Of a stretch of DNA of 64,000 bases, positions 54,944-63,213 are shown in pieces. Source of the DNA: Marisediminitalea lipolytica (GTDB lineage: Bacteria > Pseudomonadota > Gammaproteobacteria > Enterobacterales > Alteromonadaceae). Numbering within the stretch: the first letter of the stretch is position 1; every line of letters begins with the position of its first letter. A program made the translations under genes and the position numbers. Where the stretch lies: positions 1 to 64,000 of the forward strand of contig NZ_MJIC01000021.1 in NCBI RefSeq assembly GCF_001758465.1, in the 5' to 3' direction. Below the pieces are notes generated by a model that was not told the DNA's origin, did no database searches, and worked only from the letters and a program-made list of their open reading frames with translations.

Positions 54944-55378
54944 CTAACTATTTTCGATTAAAAATAATCGGTGCAGGTTTGCGGTGTACATTAACCGTTT
55001 TACGCAATCACTCGCGCCGGTAATTTTTATCGCGGTGTGTTGAGAAGACCGCAACTGCTTCTGCAAACCCACCAGGGCACCCATTCCTGAGGAATCAAGG
55101 TGTTGTACCTCAGAAAAATCAATTTTTAATACTGAGTCCTCAAGCAGCTCGAGTGGCAGTTGTTTTATGGCTGAAAACACAGACAACGCATTTAACCCGG
55201 TCCATACCGGTGGCAACACCAGTGTGTCCGGTGCAAGGACTCTGCCGGAAAAGCAATGCCGGCAAGACGTAGACGCCTTGTGCGGGTCGGAATTACGTAA
55301 ATAGCAACTACAGCAATTGCTGTTTGCCGCACTAATGCTTTGAAAGCCACTTCCTGTGGGGTTTTCCGTAAAGTTCAC
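54944..55378 (-). CDS. STAS-domain protein with Cys-rich N-terminus
   Basis: A 144-residue protein with a C-terminal STAS domain (about 52-144): VLKIDFSEVQHLDSSGMGALVGL carries the Ser-Ser phosphorylatable position (DSSG) of SpoIIAA-type anti-sigma antagonists. The N-terminal 50 residues have five cysteines in CCSCYL, CRHC pattern, perhaps a metal or redox site. No partner kinase or sigma gene is near. GTG start behind AAGGTG. Confidence 0.75.
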   Translation of the reverse strand: MNFTENPTGSGFQSISAANSNCCSCYLRNSDPHKASTSCRHCFSGRVLAPDTLVLPPVWTGLNALSVFSAIKQLPLELLEDSVLKIDFSEVQHLDSSGMGALVGLQKQLRSSQHTAIKITGASDCVKRLMYTANLHRLFLIENS

Positions 55379-55550
55379 TGTATCACCTTTGCCTTAAATC
55401 AGCCGTTTTACAAAGCTCGCTTATAGGAGGCATCCCTTCCCGCAGCTCTTTGTACAAAGGTAGTCGATATTCCGGGCTCCGCTAGTATATTCACACGCTA
55501 ATTTGTTTAACAAACCCTAAAGATTTGCAACACAATGATTTTTTTTGCAC

Positions 55551-55576
55551 AAAAAAGCGGCAAAAAGCCGCTTTTT
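55551..55576 (-). terminator. Rho-independent terminator after the small membrane-protein cassette
   Basis: AAAAAGCGGC and GCCGCTTTTT form a ten-base stem with an AAAAA loop, just past the minus-strand gene at 55593-55784. It is a classic Rho-independent terminator in that direction. Confidence 0.85.
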
Positions 55577-55592
55577 ACCCAATCGAGGCAAC

Positions 55593-55784
55593 TTATTGCT
55601 GACAGGTCGTGCGGCTTTTGCCCGTTAACTGACCAGCTACAATAACGTAGGCACAGATCATCATAATCAACAGAGTGCCGGCGCTCTCATGGTCACCAAC
55701 CAGGTAACTCACAACCAGCATCAGTGCAGCAAACGTCAGCGCAACAATCAAATGGGTTTTAGTGGTGGATTTTAATGCTTTCAT
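55593..55784 (-). CDS. Small two-span membrane protein
   Basis: A 63-residue hydrophobic protein with two predicted membrane segments (about residues 10-28 and 33-52) separated by a short charged loop. The ATG at 55784 has GGAG upstream; the TTG start four codons earlier overlaps that site. It is the last gene of a three-gene cassette with an XRE regulator and another membrane protein. Function not recognised. Confidence 0.6.
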   Translation of the reverse strand: MKALKSTTKTHLIVALTFAALMLVVSYLVGDHESAGTLLIMMICAYVIVAGQLTGKSRTTCQQ

Positions 55785-55808
55785 GCTCTTCTCCAAACAG
55801 GTTAAGGG

Positions 55809-56003
55809 TTATTCATCGTCCTGAAAAATCTCTTCAATGCGCAGCTTAAACAGCCGGGCTGCTTTAAATGCCAGTGGCAAACTGGGATCAAACTTGCCTT
55901 TTTCTATCGCGTTAATCGTCTGACGTGACACATCCAGTCGCTCAGCCAAATCCGCTTGTGTCCAGTCTCTTTCTGCTCGGAGTACCTTAAGACGGTTTTT
56001 CAT
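55809..56003 (-). CDS. Small XRE-family transcriptional regulator
   Basis: A 64-residue XRE helix-turn-helix protein (RAERDWTQADLAERLDVSRQ, then TINAIEKGKFDPSLPLAFKAA) of the YozG/HTH-type common beside small membrane proteins. It has no effector domain and probably binds as a dimer to the AAGTAAAGT palindrome upstream of the cassette. Its ATG overlaps the end of the upstream membrane protein by four bases. Confidence 0.85.
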   Translation of the reverse strand: MKNRLKVLRAERDWTQADLAERLDVSRQTINAIEKGKFDPSLPLAFKAARLFKLRIEEIFQDDE

Positions 56004-56416
56004 TGATACTTTTTCACTCCCCGATAGGTACCCGCTAAATAGGTCAACGCCATCAGTACCGCCAGATGGGAAATCTCCGCGGCAAACGGCAATACGCCGG
56101 TTTTCGCCAGTGCCGAATAAGCAAAACCACCCACCAGGCCTACTCCCAGAGACAGTCCCATGGCTTCCAGCTGAATTTTTTGCTCCAGCTCATCCAGACC
56201 ATTCAGCATGATCTTATTTGCCCACATCATGCCTGCCCCCAAAAGCAAATTGATTGCCCCCATCACGCCGGTAATTAACTTGTCGCCGTCCCACACAAAG
56301 CGGTGCCCAAAATAAATCAGGGCCAGGGAAAGCAACCATGCCAGGGTAAATCCAGCCAGGCGGCGACGGTTATGCTGATTACGCTGGTGTCGTGTGAGTA
56401 CCTTTGCCTCTTTCAT
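56000..56416 (-). CDS. Hypothetical four-span membrane protein
   Basis: A 138-residue protein with about four membrane segments (about 22-42, 47-65, 89-107, 113-130) and a basic N-terminus (TRHQRNQHNRRR). A loop of acidic residues (GLDELEQKIQLEAMG) lies in the middle. It is first in a cassette with an XRE regulator and another small membrane protein, the layout seen in DUF2178-like families. The start at MKEAKV is preferred over an upstream ATG that lies over the palindrome. Function unknown. Confidence 0.6.
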   Translation of the reverse strand: MKEAKVLTRHQRNQHNRRRLAGFTLAWLLSLALIYFGHRFVWDGDKLITGVMGAINLLLGAGMMWANKIMLNGLDELEQKIQLEAMGLSLGVGLVGGFAYSALAKTGVLPFAAEISHLAVLMALTYLAGTYRGVKKYQ

Positions 56417-56435
56417 GTCGCAACAACCTTCCATA

Positions 56436-56455
56436 AAGTAAAGTAGACTTTACTT
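56436..56455. promoter_or_regulatory. Operator-like palindrome upstream of the XRE cassette
   Basis: AAGTAAAGT-AG-ACTTTACTT is a perfect nine-base inverted repeat 19 bases upstream of the first cassette gene. It is well placed to be the operator of the XRE regulator encoded in that cassette. Binding is inferred. Confidence 0.6.
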
Positions 56456-56468
56456 AAAGTATCACAAA

Positions 56469-56497
56469 AAAGACAAATGTAAAGCACACTTGTCTTT
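56469..56497. repeat. Near-perfect inverted repeat between EAL gene and XRE cassette
   Basis: AAAGACAAATGT and ACACTTGTCTTT pair with one mismatch around AAAGC. It may form a terminator-like hairpin after the EAL gene or a second operator for the cassette; no T-tract favours a termination role. Confidence 0.45.
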
Positions 56498-56519
56498 AAC
56501 GCACGCAAATTTTGCGTGA

Positions 56520-57659
56520 TTATTTAGCCAGCGGTGCTCGCATAGCTTGTTCGATAGGGCTAACCGAATCGTAGATCGCCTGGCGTTCTTCGTCAGAAAT
56601 ACGATCACTGAAACGTTTGGGCCGAGCAAAAAAGTAGCCTTGCAGGTAATCTGCCCCAAGCTCAGTCAGCATAAGAGCTTCCTGTTCGTTTTCGATGCCT
56701 TCTGCAATGACCCTGACACCGTTCTGACGGGCGATTTCAATGAGATGCTTTACGATAACCTGTTTGTAGTGATTAGTGTCTATGCCACTAATCAGTTCCA
56801 TATCTATTTTCACGTAATCGGGTCTGAGTTGCTCCAGAAGATTTAATCCAGACCATCCCGACCCAATGTCATCAATAGCCACACCAAAGCCGCTTTTGCG
56901 ATAAAAGGCGAGGATCCCTTTCAAGTGATTCATATCCTGTGCACGATGTGTTTCAACAATTTCAAACACGACGTCGGCAGGTTTAAGGCCCAGTTGATGA
57001 ATAGCTGATGCGGTAGCCCGTAAACAGTAAGCGGGATCGTAAATACTGGAAGGATTAAAGTTAATAAACACCTTCCCTTTCAGCTTTGCCCGTGAAAAAT
57101 ACTCTACTGCCGAGCGTCTTGCTGTCAGGTCCAGTGCAAATAACAGATCACTCTGCTCCGCCAGCGAAAAAGCAAAGGCCGGGGGAATTAAGCTATTCTC
57201 TTCATCAAATAACCGAAATAACGACTCATGGGCAAATATGGCGGGCGCATCGATTGCACCGCCAGCCACCACTATTGGCTGAAACCAGCTTTCGTAGGCA
57301 TGGTTATCAATGGCCGTGGTTAACCATTGCGCCTGATACCGCCTAACCAGAATTTCAGCAGTTGTAATCCGGCCAATGGCTTTGATATCCGGGTTTTCTG
57401 GTGTTGGAGTCGTCGTGACTTTGGTGCGACCAAACTCCGGCCCTTCCAGACCACCACACAAGTGGTTTAAAAAAGCCCCGATGCCAGGATTTTCAACCTG
57501 CACCCGAACACAGTGCTCTGCTGTTTGCGCGACCGGGCAATTGCTGGCGGTGGCAAGGCTGACCACCTTATGGAGCGTTTCTTCGGTCGGCACAAAAAGC
57601 CAGAAATAAGTTTCTGCAAAAAAATAATCATCGATGGATTCGCACTCAGCACACCACAT
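56520..57659 (-). CDS. EAL-domain cyclic-di-GMP phosphodiesterase
   Basis: A 379-residue protein with a C-terminal EAL domain (about 115-360) preceded by an N-terminal region that begins MWCAECES, a Cys-x2-Cys pair that could bind a metal. Catalytic residues look intact: ESL replaces the EAL signature in FAHESLFRL, Asn in FINFNPSS, Glu in FEIVETH, the AIDDIGSGWS pair, Lys in VKIDMEL and AEGIENEQEA. The phosphodiesterase is therefore probably active. The ATG at 57659 has GAGGAGGG before it. Confidence 0.9.
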   Translation of the reverse strand: MWCAECESIDDYFFAETYFWLFVPTEETLHKVVSLATASNCPVAQTAEHCVRVQVENPGIGAFLNHLCGGLEGPEFGRTKVTTTPTPENPDIKAIGRITTAEILVRRYQAQWLTTAIDNHAYESWFQPIVVAGGAIDAPAIFAHESLFRLFDEENSLIPPAFAFSLAEQSDLLFALDLTARRSAVEYFSRAKLKGKVFINFNPSSIYDPAYCLRATASAIHQLGLKPADVVFEIVETHRAQDMNHLKGILAFYRKSGFGVAIDDIGSGWSGLNLLEQLRPDYVKIDMELISGIDTNHYKQVIVKHLIEIARQNGVRVIAEGIENEQEALMLTELGADYLQGYFFARPKRFSDRISDEERQAIYDSVSPIEQAMRAPLAK

Positions 57660-57850
57660 TTTAGCCCTCCTCAATACTGCGTTAATACCTTTACCTGTAA
57701 AGCGAAGTTAAGGTTCACTCTGTTTTCAAAATACCGGGCCACCAACGGGAGGTCAGAGGAATAGGCAACAGAACGAGGGATTTATGACTTTATAATCATT
57801 CACCTGACAGTGATAATGCTATGCGTTAAGCATTATTTTGGAAAGTTACC

Positions 57851-58981
57851 GTGAGAAAAATGCGAGGTAAAATGTCAGGGGTATTAGCAGGAATAATGGT
57901 AGTTGGCGCCACCCTGTTGCTGGGCGGCTGTGTTGTTATGAACCTGCCCCGATTTGGCGGTGAACCGGATGACGACAAAAAGCAAACCTATGCCCGGTCG
58001 GATAACTACACAGACAATGCCTTTCACAATCAGACCGCTACCCCGGTTTTAAAAGAAGGTGTTAGCACCTGGTCTGTCATCTGGGGCAACATTACCACTT
58101 CGGTTAAAGATTTAGCGCCCAATAGCGCTATTCCGGTAAATAAGGTCGATTTTAAAGCGCTGGATCCCAAAGACAATATTTTGGTCTGGCTGGGCCATTC
58201 CAGCTTTTACCTGCAACTTAACGGCCAGCGTATCCTGGTGGATCCTGTATTCAGTGATTATGCGTCACCCTTTTCCTTTATGGTAAAAGCATTTAAAGGC
58301 ACTTCGGTATTTAAGGTGTCTGATCTTCCGGATATTGATGTCCTGCTGATATCCCATGACCATTATGACCACCTTGACTATAACACCGCGGTAGCCCTGA
58401 AAGACAAAGTGAAGAAGGTGTTTGTGCCGTTAGGGGTAGGCTCGCATTTTGCCCGCTGGGACTACACCGACACGCAAATTGAGGAAGCCAACTGGTTTGA
58501 CAGTATAGAGCTGGAGAGCAATTTACGCATTCATCTGGTTCCGGCCCGACACTACTCCGGACGGGGTCTGAACAAAAACCAAACCCTTTGGGGTGGCTAT
58601 GTGCTTACTACGCCTGACTATCAGCTTTACCTGGGCGGCGACTCCGGCTATGGCCCCCACTTTAAGGCAATCCGCGATCGCTTTGGTGATTTTGACTTAG
58701 TTGCCCTGGACACTGGCCAGTATGATCCTCGCTGGCCCTACATCCACATGACGCCAGAAGAGTCTAAACAAGCCGCCACTGATGTGGGCGCAAAAGTATT
58801 CCTGCCCATTCACATTGGTCGCTTTGCACTGGCTCGTCATCCCTGGAAGGAGCCGTTTGAAGATATAGAAGTTTTAAGCGACAACGCACCGTATCAGCTT
58901 TATACGCCCCTGATAGGCCAGCCACTGCGCCTCGGCGAGACACCAGCCCCCTCTACAGAGTGGTGGGAAGCTGTAGAGTAA
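57851..58981 (+). CDS. Metallo-beta-lactamase-fold lipoprotein hydrolase (NAPE-PLD/UlaG-like)
   Basis: A 376-residue envelope lipoprotein (lipobox LGGC, Cys27) with a metallo-beta-lactamase fold. The metal motif SHDHYDHLDY holds His169, Asp170, His171, Asp173 and His174; further ligands are in LVPARHYSGRG, LGGDSGYG and LPIHIGRFALARHPW. The layout is of the NAPE-PLD/UlaG-like group, whose substrates include phospholipid or phosphate esters. A GTG start at 57851 is used, with GGAAAG six bases upstream. Substrate unknown. Confidence 0.85.
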   Translation: MRKMRGKMSGVLAGIMVVGATLLLGGCVVMNLPRFGGEPDDDKKQTYARSDNYTDNAFHNQTATPVLKEGVSTWSVIWGNITTSVKDLAPNSAIPVNKVDFKALDPKDNILVWLGHSSFYLQLNGQRILVDPVFSDYASPFSFMVKAFKGTSVFKVSDLPDIDVLLISHDHYDHLDYNTAVALKDKVKKVFVPLGVGSHFARWDYTDTQIEEANWFDSIELESNLRIHLVPARHYSGRGLNKNQTLWGGYVLTTPDYQLYLGGDSGYGPHFKAIRDRFGDFDLVALDTGQYDPRWPYIHMTPEESKQAATDVGAKVFLPIHIGRFALARHPWKEPFEDIEVLSDNAPYQLYTPLIGQPLRLGETPAPSTEWWEAVE

Positions 58982-58995
58982 CAACCTGTTTGCCG

Positions 58996-59433
58996 TTACA
59001 CCGCAACCAGGAATAAGCCCGCACTGACAGCCGCGCTGGCAGTGCGGACATGATTCCAGAATGTCCAGCGAACAAGATAATGTTGCCAGACCGCCTCACC
59101 ATTCGTGTTCCCCTCCTCCTCAAGCCGGCGGTTTAGCGGTACATTTCCCACGGCTGTAACTATCAGCATACCACCAAGGTACAGGCCACCAGCCAGCCAG
59201 GTCATGGCAGAAGGGCTGGTAAAAAGTGCTGCCAGGGTCAGCACACTGGAGCCCCAGAACAGCAACATAAATGCCGAGCTTAAAATGTCCCGATTGATTT
59301 GGCGCATGGTAGTTGCCCCTTGTTGCGCCGGTAACCGGCTCAAGGAAGGCATCACAATTACCGAAAAAGCAAAGTAAATACCAGCCATTAACGCACACAA
59401 TCCGCCGCACAAAACCGTAATCAGTGTTTGCAT
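58996..59433 (-). CDS. DUF1772 (anthrone oxygenase-family) membrane protein
   Basis: A 145-residue protein with four hydrophobic segments, of the DUF1772/anthrone oxygenase-like family: MAGIYFAFSVIVMPSLSRLP and VGNVPLNRRLEE are characteristic. The family is linked to anthrone oxidation in fungi, but in bacteria the role is unknown. It converges on the metallo-hydrolase gene. AAGGAG before the ATG. Confidence 0.82.
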   Translation of the reverse strand: MQTLITVLCGGLCALMAGIYFAFSVIVMPSLSRLPAQQGATTMRQINRDILSSAFMLLFWGSSVLTLAALFTSPSAMTWLAGGLYLGGMLIVTAVGNVPLNRRLEEEGNTNGEAVWQHYLVRWTFWNHVRTASAAVSAGLFLVAV

Positions 59434-59716
59434 TTCATCTCCTTGTTTAATTCCTCTGAGTATCTCGTTTTACGCCTGAGTAAACGCAACCATGCGTCCA
59501 AAAGACCTGCCCGATCGTCCTCATTTCCAACTTTTTTTACCGAAGACATTCTCGACAATCCGGATTTCAGAATTCCTGTCCCGGTCTTTCAAGAAAAACA
59601 AAAGTAGACAGATAAGTATATTTTTAATAAAAACATACACTTTACTTAAATACACAAATTTTTACGTATTTTCCCCTTGCAACACCGGACTGGTTCTGTG
59701 TATTTTATAAACAACA

Positions 59717-59734
59717 CTTGAACGGTCGTTCAAG
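59717..59734. promoter_or_regulatory. TetR-type operator-like palindrome
   Basis: CTTGAACG-GT-CGTTCAAG is an eight-base perfect inverted repeat with a two-base spacer, the usual size of TetR-family sites. It lies about 290 bases upstream of the DUF1348 gene. No TetR gene is in the window, so the binder would be encoded elsewhere. Confidence 0.5.
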
Positions 59735-59789
59735 ATGCAAAAATGAATGACTTGTATAAACAACCTTACGACGCCATGGAGAAAGTCTT

Positions 59790-59993
59790 ATGCCAGCATA
59801 TGCACGGCCTGTCGCCATAGATAGTAACGAAAGCTCAAGGGCATTGCTGTGTCCCTGGCTTAACCCATTAACACCGGGAGCAGCAGCGAATAGCCCGACG
59901 AACATGGTAACTAACTGTCTGACAAAGCTGCTCAGACATGCCTGTAATACCGGCCGGACTCAGGTTGATTTCCCCCTGGTTCATCCGGTTTAA
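59790..59993 (+). CDS. Possible small protein, doubtful
   Basis: A 67-codon frame with an ATG, GGAG eight bases upstream and stop 27 bases before the DUF1348 gene. The product (MPAYARPVAIDSNESS and a Pro/Asn-rich remainder) has no recognised likeness and little hydrophobic order. It may be a leader peptide or chance. Confidence 0.2.
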   Translation: MPAYARPVAIDSNESSRALLCPWLNPLTPGAAANSPTNMVTNCLTKLLRHACNTGRTQVDFPLVHPV

Positions 59994-60020
59994 AATCTTA
60001 TTCGACACAAGGAGTTAACC

Positions 60021-60500
60021 ATGCAAAACCCCGAACAGCAACGCCCGCCATTACCGCCTTTTACGCTGGCATCTGCTACTGAAAAGGTGCGTCTGGCAGA
60101 AGATGGCTGGAACAGTCGCAATCCGGAAAAAGTCGCCCTGGCCTATAGCATTGATACCCGCTGGCGTAACCGGGCAGAGTTTATTCACGGCCGGGATCAA
60201 GCCGCAAAATTTCTTTCCCGAAAATGGGATAAAGAGCTTGAGTATCGCTTGATCAAAGAGTTGTGGGCGTTCACTGACAACCGGATTGCCGTGCGTTATG
60301 CCTACGAATGGCGCGATGATTCGTCTAATTGGTTCCGCTCTTACGGCAATGAAAACTGGGAGTTCGACAACCAGGGCCTGATGGTTAATCGCCACGCCTC
60401 ATTGAACGATCTGCCAATCTCGCCGCAGGAGCGTTTATTTCACTGGCCATTGGGGCGCCGTCCCGATGACCACCCGGGTTTATCCCAACTGGGCCTGTAG
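60021..60500 (+). CDS. DUF1348 NTF2-like protein
   Basis: A 159-residue protein of the DUF1348 group (SnoaL/NTF2-like fold). It contains [38 protein letters not shown] and [12 protein letters not shown], a conserved family pattern. Members are small ligand-binding or isomerase-like proteins of unknown substrate. It is followed by a terminator, so it is monocistronic, and by two AraC regulators. Confidence 0.88.
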   Translation: MQNPEQQRPPLPPFTLASATEKVRLAEDGWNSRNPEKVALAYSIDTRWRNRAEFIHGRDQAAKFLSRKWDKELEYRLIKELWAFTDNRIAVRYAYEWRDDSSNWFRSYGNENWEFDNQGLMVNRHASLNDLPISPQERLFHWPLGRRPDDHPGLSQLGL

Positions 60501-60507
60501 CCCCTTT

Positions 60508-60535
60508 AATGGGGTGTCATCGCCCCATTTTTTTT
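60508..60535 (+). terminator. Rho-independent terminator after DUF1348 gene
   Basis: AATGGGG and CCCCATT form a seven-base stem with an eight-base loop, followed by a run of seven T. It lies just past the stop codon. Confidence 0.8.
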
Positions 60536-60723
60536 AATTAATCTGTATGCCAGGCCCGGTGCTGCAATCGCAAAATTGAAGCGACAGTTTTTACATAATC
60601 AGGCCATTTGTATACCGAACTGTTTACTTTTTAAGGTAACGGCTGTCGCGTCACTGTTGTTAGTTAATGCAGTGCGCTGAGGTTATCTCATCAGAACGGT
60701 TAACCGATAAAGAGAGATATCAC

Positions 60724-61584
60724 ATGGACAATTTAAGCGGAATTTTAAATCAACATACATTTGCCACCGTCATAAATCACAGTGGTCTGTTAACGGGCGT
60801 AAAACACTTCGGCGATCAGGGCCAGTTACATTTGCTGCAATCCGGCAAGGTCAGACTGAATCGCCAGGGGCACCGGGATCTGCTAATGGACCGCCCCTCA
60901 GTGGTGTTACTACCTAAAGGTCAACAGCACCTTCTGGAATCCATTGGTGACCAACCCGCTAAAGTGATCAGTGCCAGTGTATCTTTTAGCATTGCCAGTT
61001 CCTCGCTGTTAGTCAAAGCCTTGCCGGATATCGTCTATCTGCAAGTGACTCCCCAGTGTTCGTTATCCTGCACTGTGCAATGGTTATTTAATGAGGTGTT
61101 TGAACAGCGTCTCGGCAAAGACATCATGATCAATAAACTGGGCGAAATATTTATGTTGCAGGTACTTCGCCACGCCACCGAGAAGGGCAGTCTGCACCAG
61201 GGGGCTCTTGCTGCGATTAATCATCCGCAATTGCGTAAGGTCATCGAAGCTATCCACGCTGATCCGGGACAACACTGGTCTTTAAATGAACTTGCAAGTA
61301 TTGCTGCTATGTCCCGGTCTAAGTTTGCTGAGAGTTTTAAATCCCTGGTGGGACAAACCCCAAACGATTACATCACTGACCAGCGTCTTGCCGTCGCCCA
61401 AAAGCTGCTTAAGCGCAACAAACCGGTAAATTATGTCGCCGGTGAAGTGGGCTACGAACATGGCTCTGCACTGGTGCGCATATTTAAGAAGAAACTGGGA
61501 GTGTCACCACGCCAGTGGCTCCAGCAAAGTCGTAAGGGGTATTCGACGGCAACCGGAGCGCCGGCCGCCGGGCTGGCAGGGTAA
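60724..61584 (+). CDS. AraC-family transcriptional regulator 1
   Basis: A 286-residue AraC regulator with an N-terminal cupin-like sensor (AraC_binding/Cupin_6 type, about 20-175) and a C-terminal AraC helix-turn-helix (about 185-275): LNELASIAAMSRSKFAESFKSLVGQTPNDYI and a second helix GYEHGSALVRIFKKKLGVSPRQW. The ATG at 60724 is preferred because the protein then begins MDNLSGIL, matching the paralogue next to it. No obvious target gene except DUF1348 and its own paralogue. Confidence 0.88.
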   Translation: MDNLSGILNQHTFATVINHSGLLTGVKHFGDQGQLHLLQSGKVRLNRQGHRDLLMDRPSVVLLPKGQQHLLESIGDQPAKVISASVSFSIASSSLLVKALPDIVYLQVTPQCSLSCTVQWLFNEVFEQRLGKDIMINKLGEIFMLQVLRHATEKGSLHQGALAAINHPQLRKVIEAIHADPGQHWSLNELASIAAMSRSKFAESFKSLVGQTPNDYITDQRLAVAQKLLKRNKPVNYVAGEVGYEHGSALVRIFKKKLGVSPRQWLQQSRKGYSTATGAPAAGLAG

Positions 61585-61608
61585 TTTCCCGGAATAAACG
61601 AGGATTCG

Positions 61609-62448
61609 ATGGACAACATCACCGATATTATTAAGCGAATTTCATTAAAAGCCGAAGTCTTTTTCAGTGGCAAACTTTGTGGCATCCAGTCTTTTGCCAG
61701 CGACGATAAAGGGCATTTGCACCTGCTGAAATCCGGCACGTTAACGATTGTCATGAAAGATGGCAGCAAGCAGGTCATTGATAAACCGTCGGTAATATTT
61801 ATTCCCGGGCCAGCAGAACATCGCATTCTGGCACCGCAGTCAGAAGGCGCCGAAATGGTCTGCGCAACCATCAGTATGGAATCCGCCCATCAAAAACTGT
61901 TGCTGGAGGCGTTTCCGCCGCTGATTGTTCTGCCGCTGGATAGCGAGATATACATAGGTCAGACGGCGCAGTGGTTGTTTGATGAGGCGTTTAGTCGCTC
62001 TGTTACCCGCAGTGTGATGATAGATAAACTGAGTGAGATATTCTTACTGCAGGTATTACGCTACATTCTGGAAAACGATTTAGCCAAGGGTGGCGTATTG
62101 GCGGCGCTGAGTCACCCGATGATGGCCAAAGTTATCAGTAAAATGCATAACCAGCCTGAGGTGAACTGGACAGTCGACAGCCTGGCGGAAATCGCCGCTA
62201 TGTCCCGCTCCCGCTTCGCAGCATCCTTCAAAGAGATAGTCGGCCTGACACCCAACGATTACCTGACCGACGTCCGCATTGCGCTGGCACAGGAAATGTT
62301 ACAGGCTAATAAGCCGGTTAATCTGGTTGCTAACCTGGTGGGCTATGAGCATGGTTCAGCGCTGGCCCGGTTGTTTCGCAAAAAATTGGGTATGTCACCC
62401 AGAGAGTGGCTAAAAGAGCCCTCAACCGGAAATAATAAACCGCTGTAA
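61609..62448 (+). CDS. AraC-family transcriptional regulator 2 (paralogue)
   Basis: A 279-residue AraC regulator that is clearly paralogous to the one upstream: both begin MDN, both have SGTLxI-type or SGKVRL cupin repeats, HLLKSG/HLLQSG, AAMSRSxFAxSFK, TPNDYLTD/TPNDYITD and GYEHGSAL. The pair arose by tandem duplication; the proteins could regulate each other or divergent targets. It has an AGGA-type site before its ATG and starts 24 bases after the first copy. Confidence 0.88.
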   Translation: MDNITDIIKRISLKAEVFFSGKLCGIQSFASDDKGHLHLLKSGTLTIVMKDGSKQVIDKPSVIFIPGPAEHRILAPQSEGAEMVCATISMESAHQKLLLEAFPPLIVLPLDSEIYIGQTAQWLFDEAFSRSVTRSVMIDKLSEIFLLQVLRYILENDLAKGGVLAALSHPMMAKVISKMHNQPEVNWTVDSLAEIAAMSRSRFAASFKEIVGLTPNDYLTDVRIALAQEMLQANKPVNLVANLVGYEHGSALARLFRKKLGMSPREWLKEPSTGNNKPL

Positions 62449-62558
62449 AGGCGTGCGGCACACACAGGAACAGAAACGTGGCCTTTCCTTACTTCGCTCG
62501 TTACCAGAGCCCTGATATCTTCGCCCATAAGGTGATGTTATGCATAAATGGAGGACGC

Positions 62559-63050
62559 ATGGAAAACCCGGGAAAACTGTTCTTCTTCTGTGGCAAGATG
62601 GGAGCAGGAAAATCCACAAAATCAAGGGCTGTAGCTGCTGAAAATAACGCCGTCTTAATTTCAGAAGATAATTGGCTGTCTGCTCATTACCCTACTCAAA
62701 TTAAAACGTTTGATGATTACATTAAGCACTCAAACCTCATTAAACCTTTCGTCAAAAGACATGTTCAGGATTTGCTGAGTATTGGGATTAATGTTGTTAT
62801 GGATTTCCCGGCCAATACCGTAAAACAACGAGCCTGGTTTATATCACTTTGCCTCGAAGTAAGCAGTGAACATGAGCTCTGGTATTTAGATCTCACCGAT
62901 GAGCAATGTTTATCCCAAATCGCCAAACGTCGGGTTGAACAACCAGCAAGAGCTATGTTTGACACCGAAGCCGTATTTCATCATGTGACCCGGTATTTTG
63001 AAGCGCCAGCGGCCAGTGAAAAACTTAATTTGGTGCGTGTGGCAGGATAA
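62559..63050 (+). CDS. P-loop kinase-like ATPase (zeta-toxin/AAA_33-like)
   Basis: A 163-residue P-loop protein with Walker A GKMGAGKST at 12-20, a short lid region and a Lys/Arg-rich helix (IAKRRVEQPARAMFD) near the end. The layout (ISEDNWLSAHYP after the P-loop) resembles small kinases such as AAA_33 proteins, some of which are phosphotransferases for nucleosides, sugars or antibiotics. The ATG at 62559 follows GGAGG by five bases; longer frames start in the AraC 3' region. Substrate unknown. A toxin role is possible but there is no epsilon antitoxin-like gene. Confidence 0.72.
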   Translation: MENPGKLFFFCGKMGAGKSTKSRAVAAENNAVLISEDNWLSAHYPTQIKTFDDYIKHSNLIKPFVKRHVQDLLSIGINVVMDFPANTVKQRAWFISLCLEVSSEHELWYLDLTDEQCLSQIAKRRVEQPARAMFDTEAVFHHVTRYFEAPAASEKLNLVRVAG

Positions 63051-63213
63051 GCATGTAATCCCCTAAAGGCATTACATTTCGCCACGAGCAGTAAACACGA
63101 TTAGGTACAAAGCGCAGACGATTGGTCGCTTTTTGTCAGTCGGCTTCCCTTACATTAACAGCACTGGCAACAGGCCAGCATCGATTAACCGTAATAATTT
63201 AAGGAACCTTCTC

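Larger units (their letters stand above)
59434..60020. other. 587-base region with a palindrome but no convincing gene
   Basis: AT-rich DNA between a minus-strand DUF1772 gene and a plus-strand DUF1348 gene. A frame of 67 codons at 59790-59993 has GGAG upstream but lacks any family likeness. A palindrome at 59717-59734 probably belongs to the downstream promoter region. Otherwise nothing is recognised. Confidence 0.5.

Noticed and set aside
59492-59710. Plus-strand frame of 72 codons
   Set aside because: AT-rich, Lys/Phe/Ser-rich product with no ribosome site; likely chance.
63053-63077. ATGTAAT...ATTACAT dyad after the P-loop kinase gene
   Set aside because: It resembles the LacI sites only in ATGTAA halves, has an 11-base spacer and is far from the sugar locus; probably a weak hairpin.
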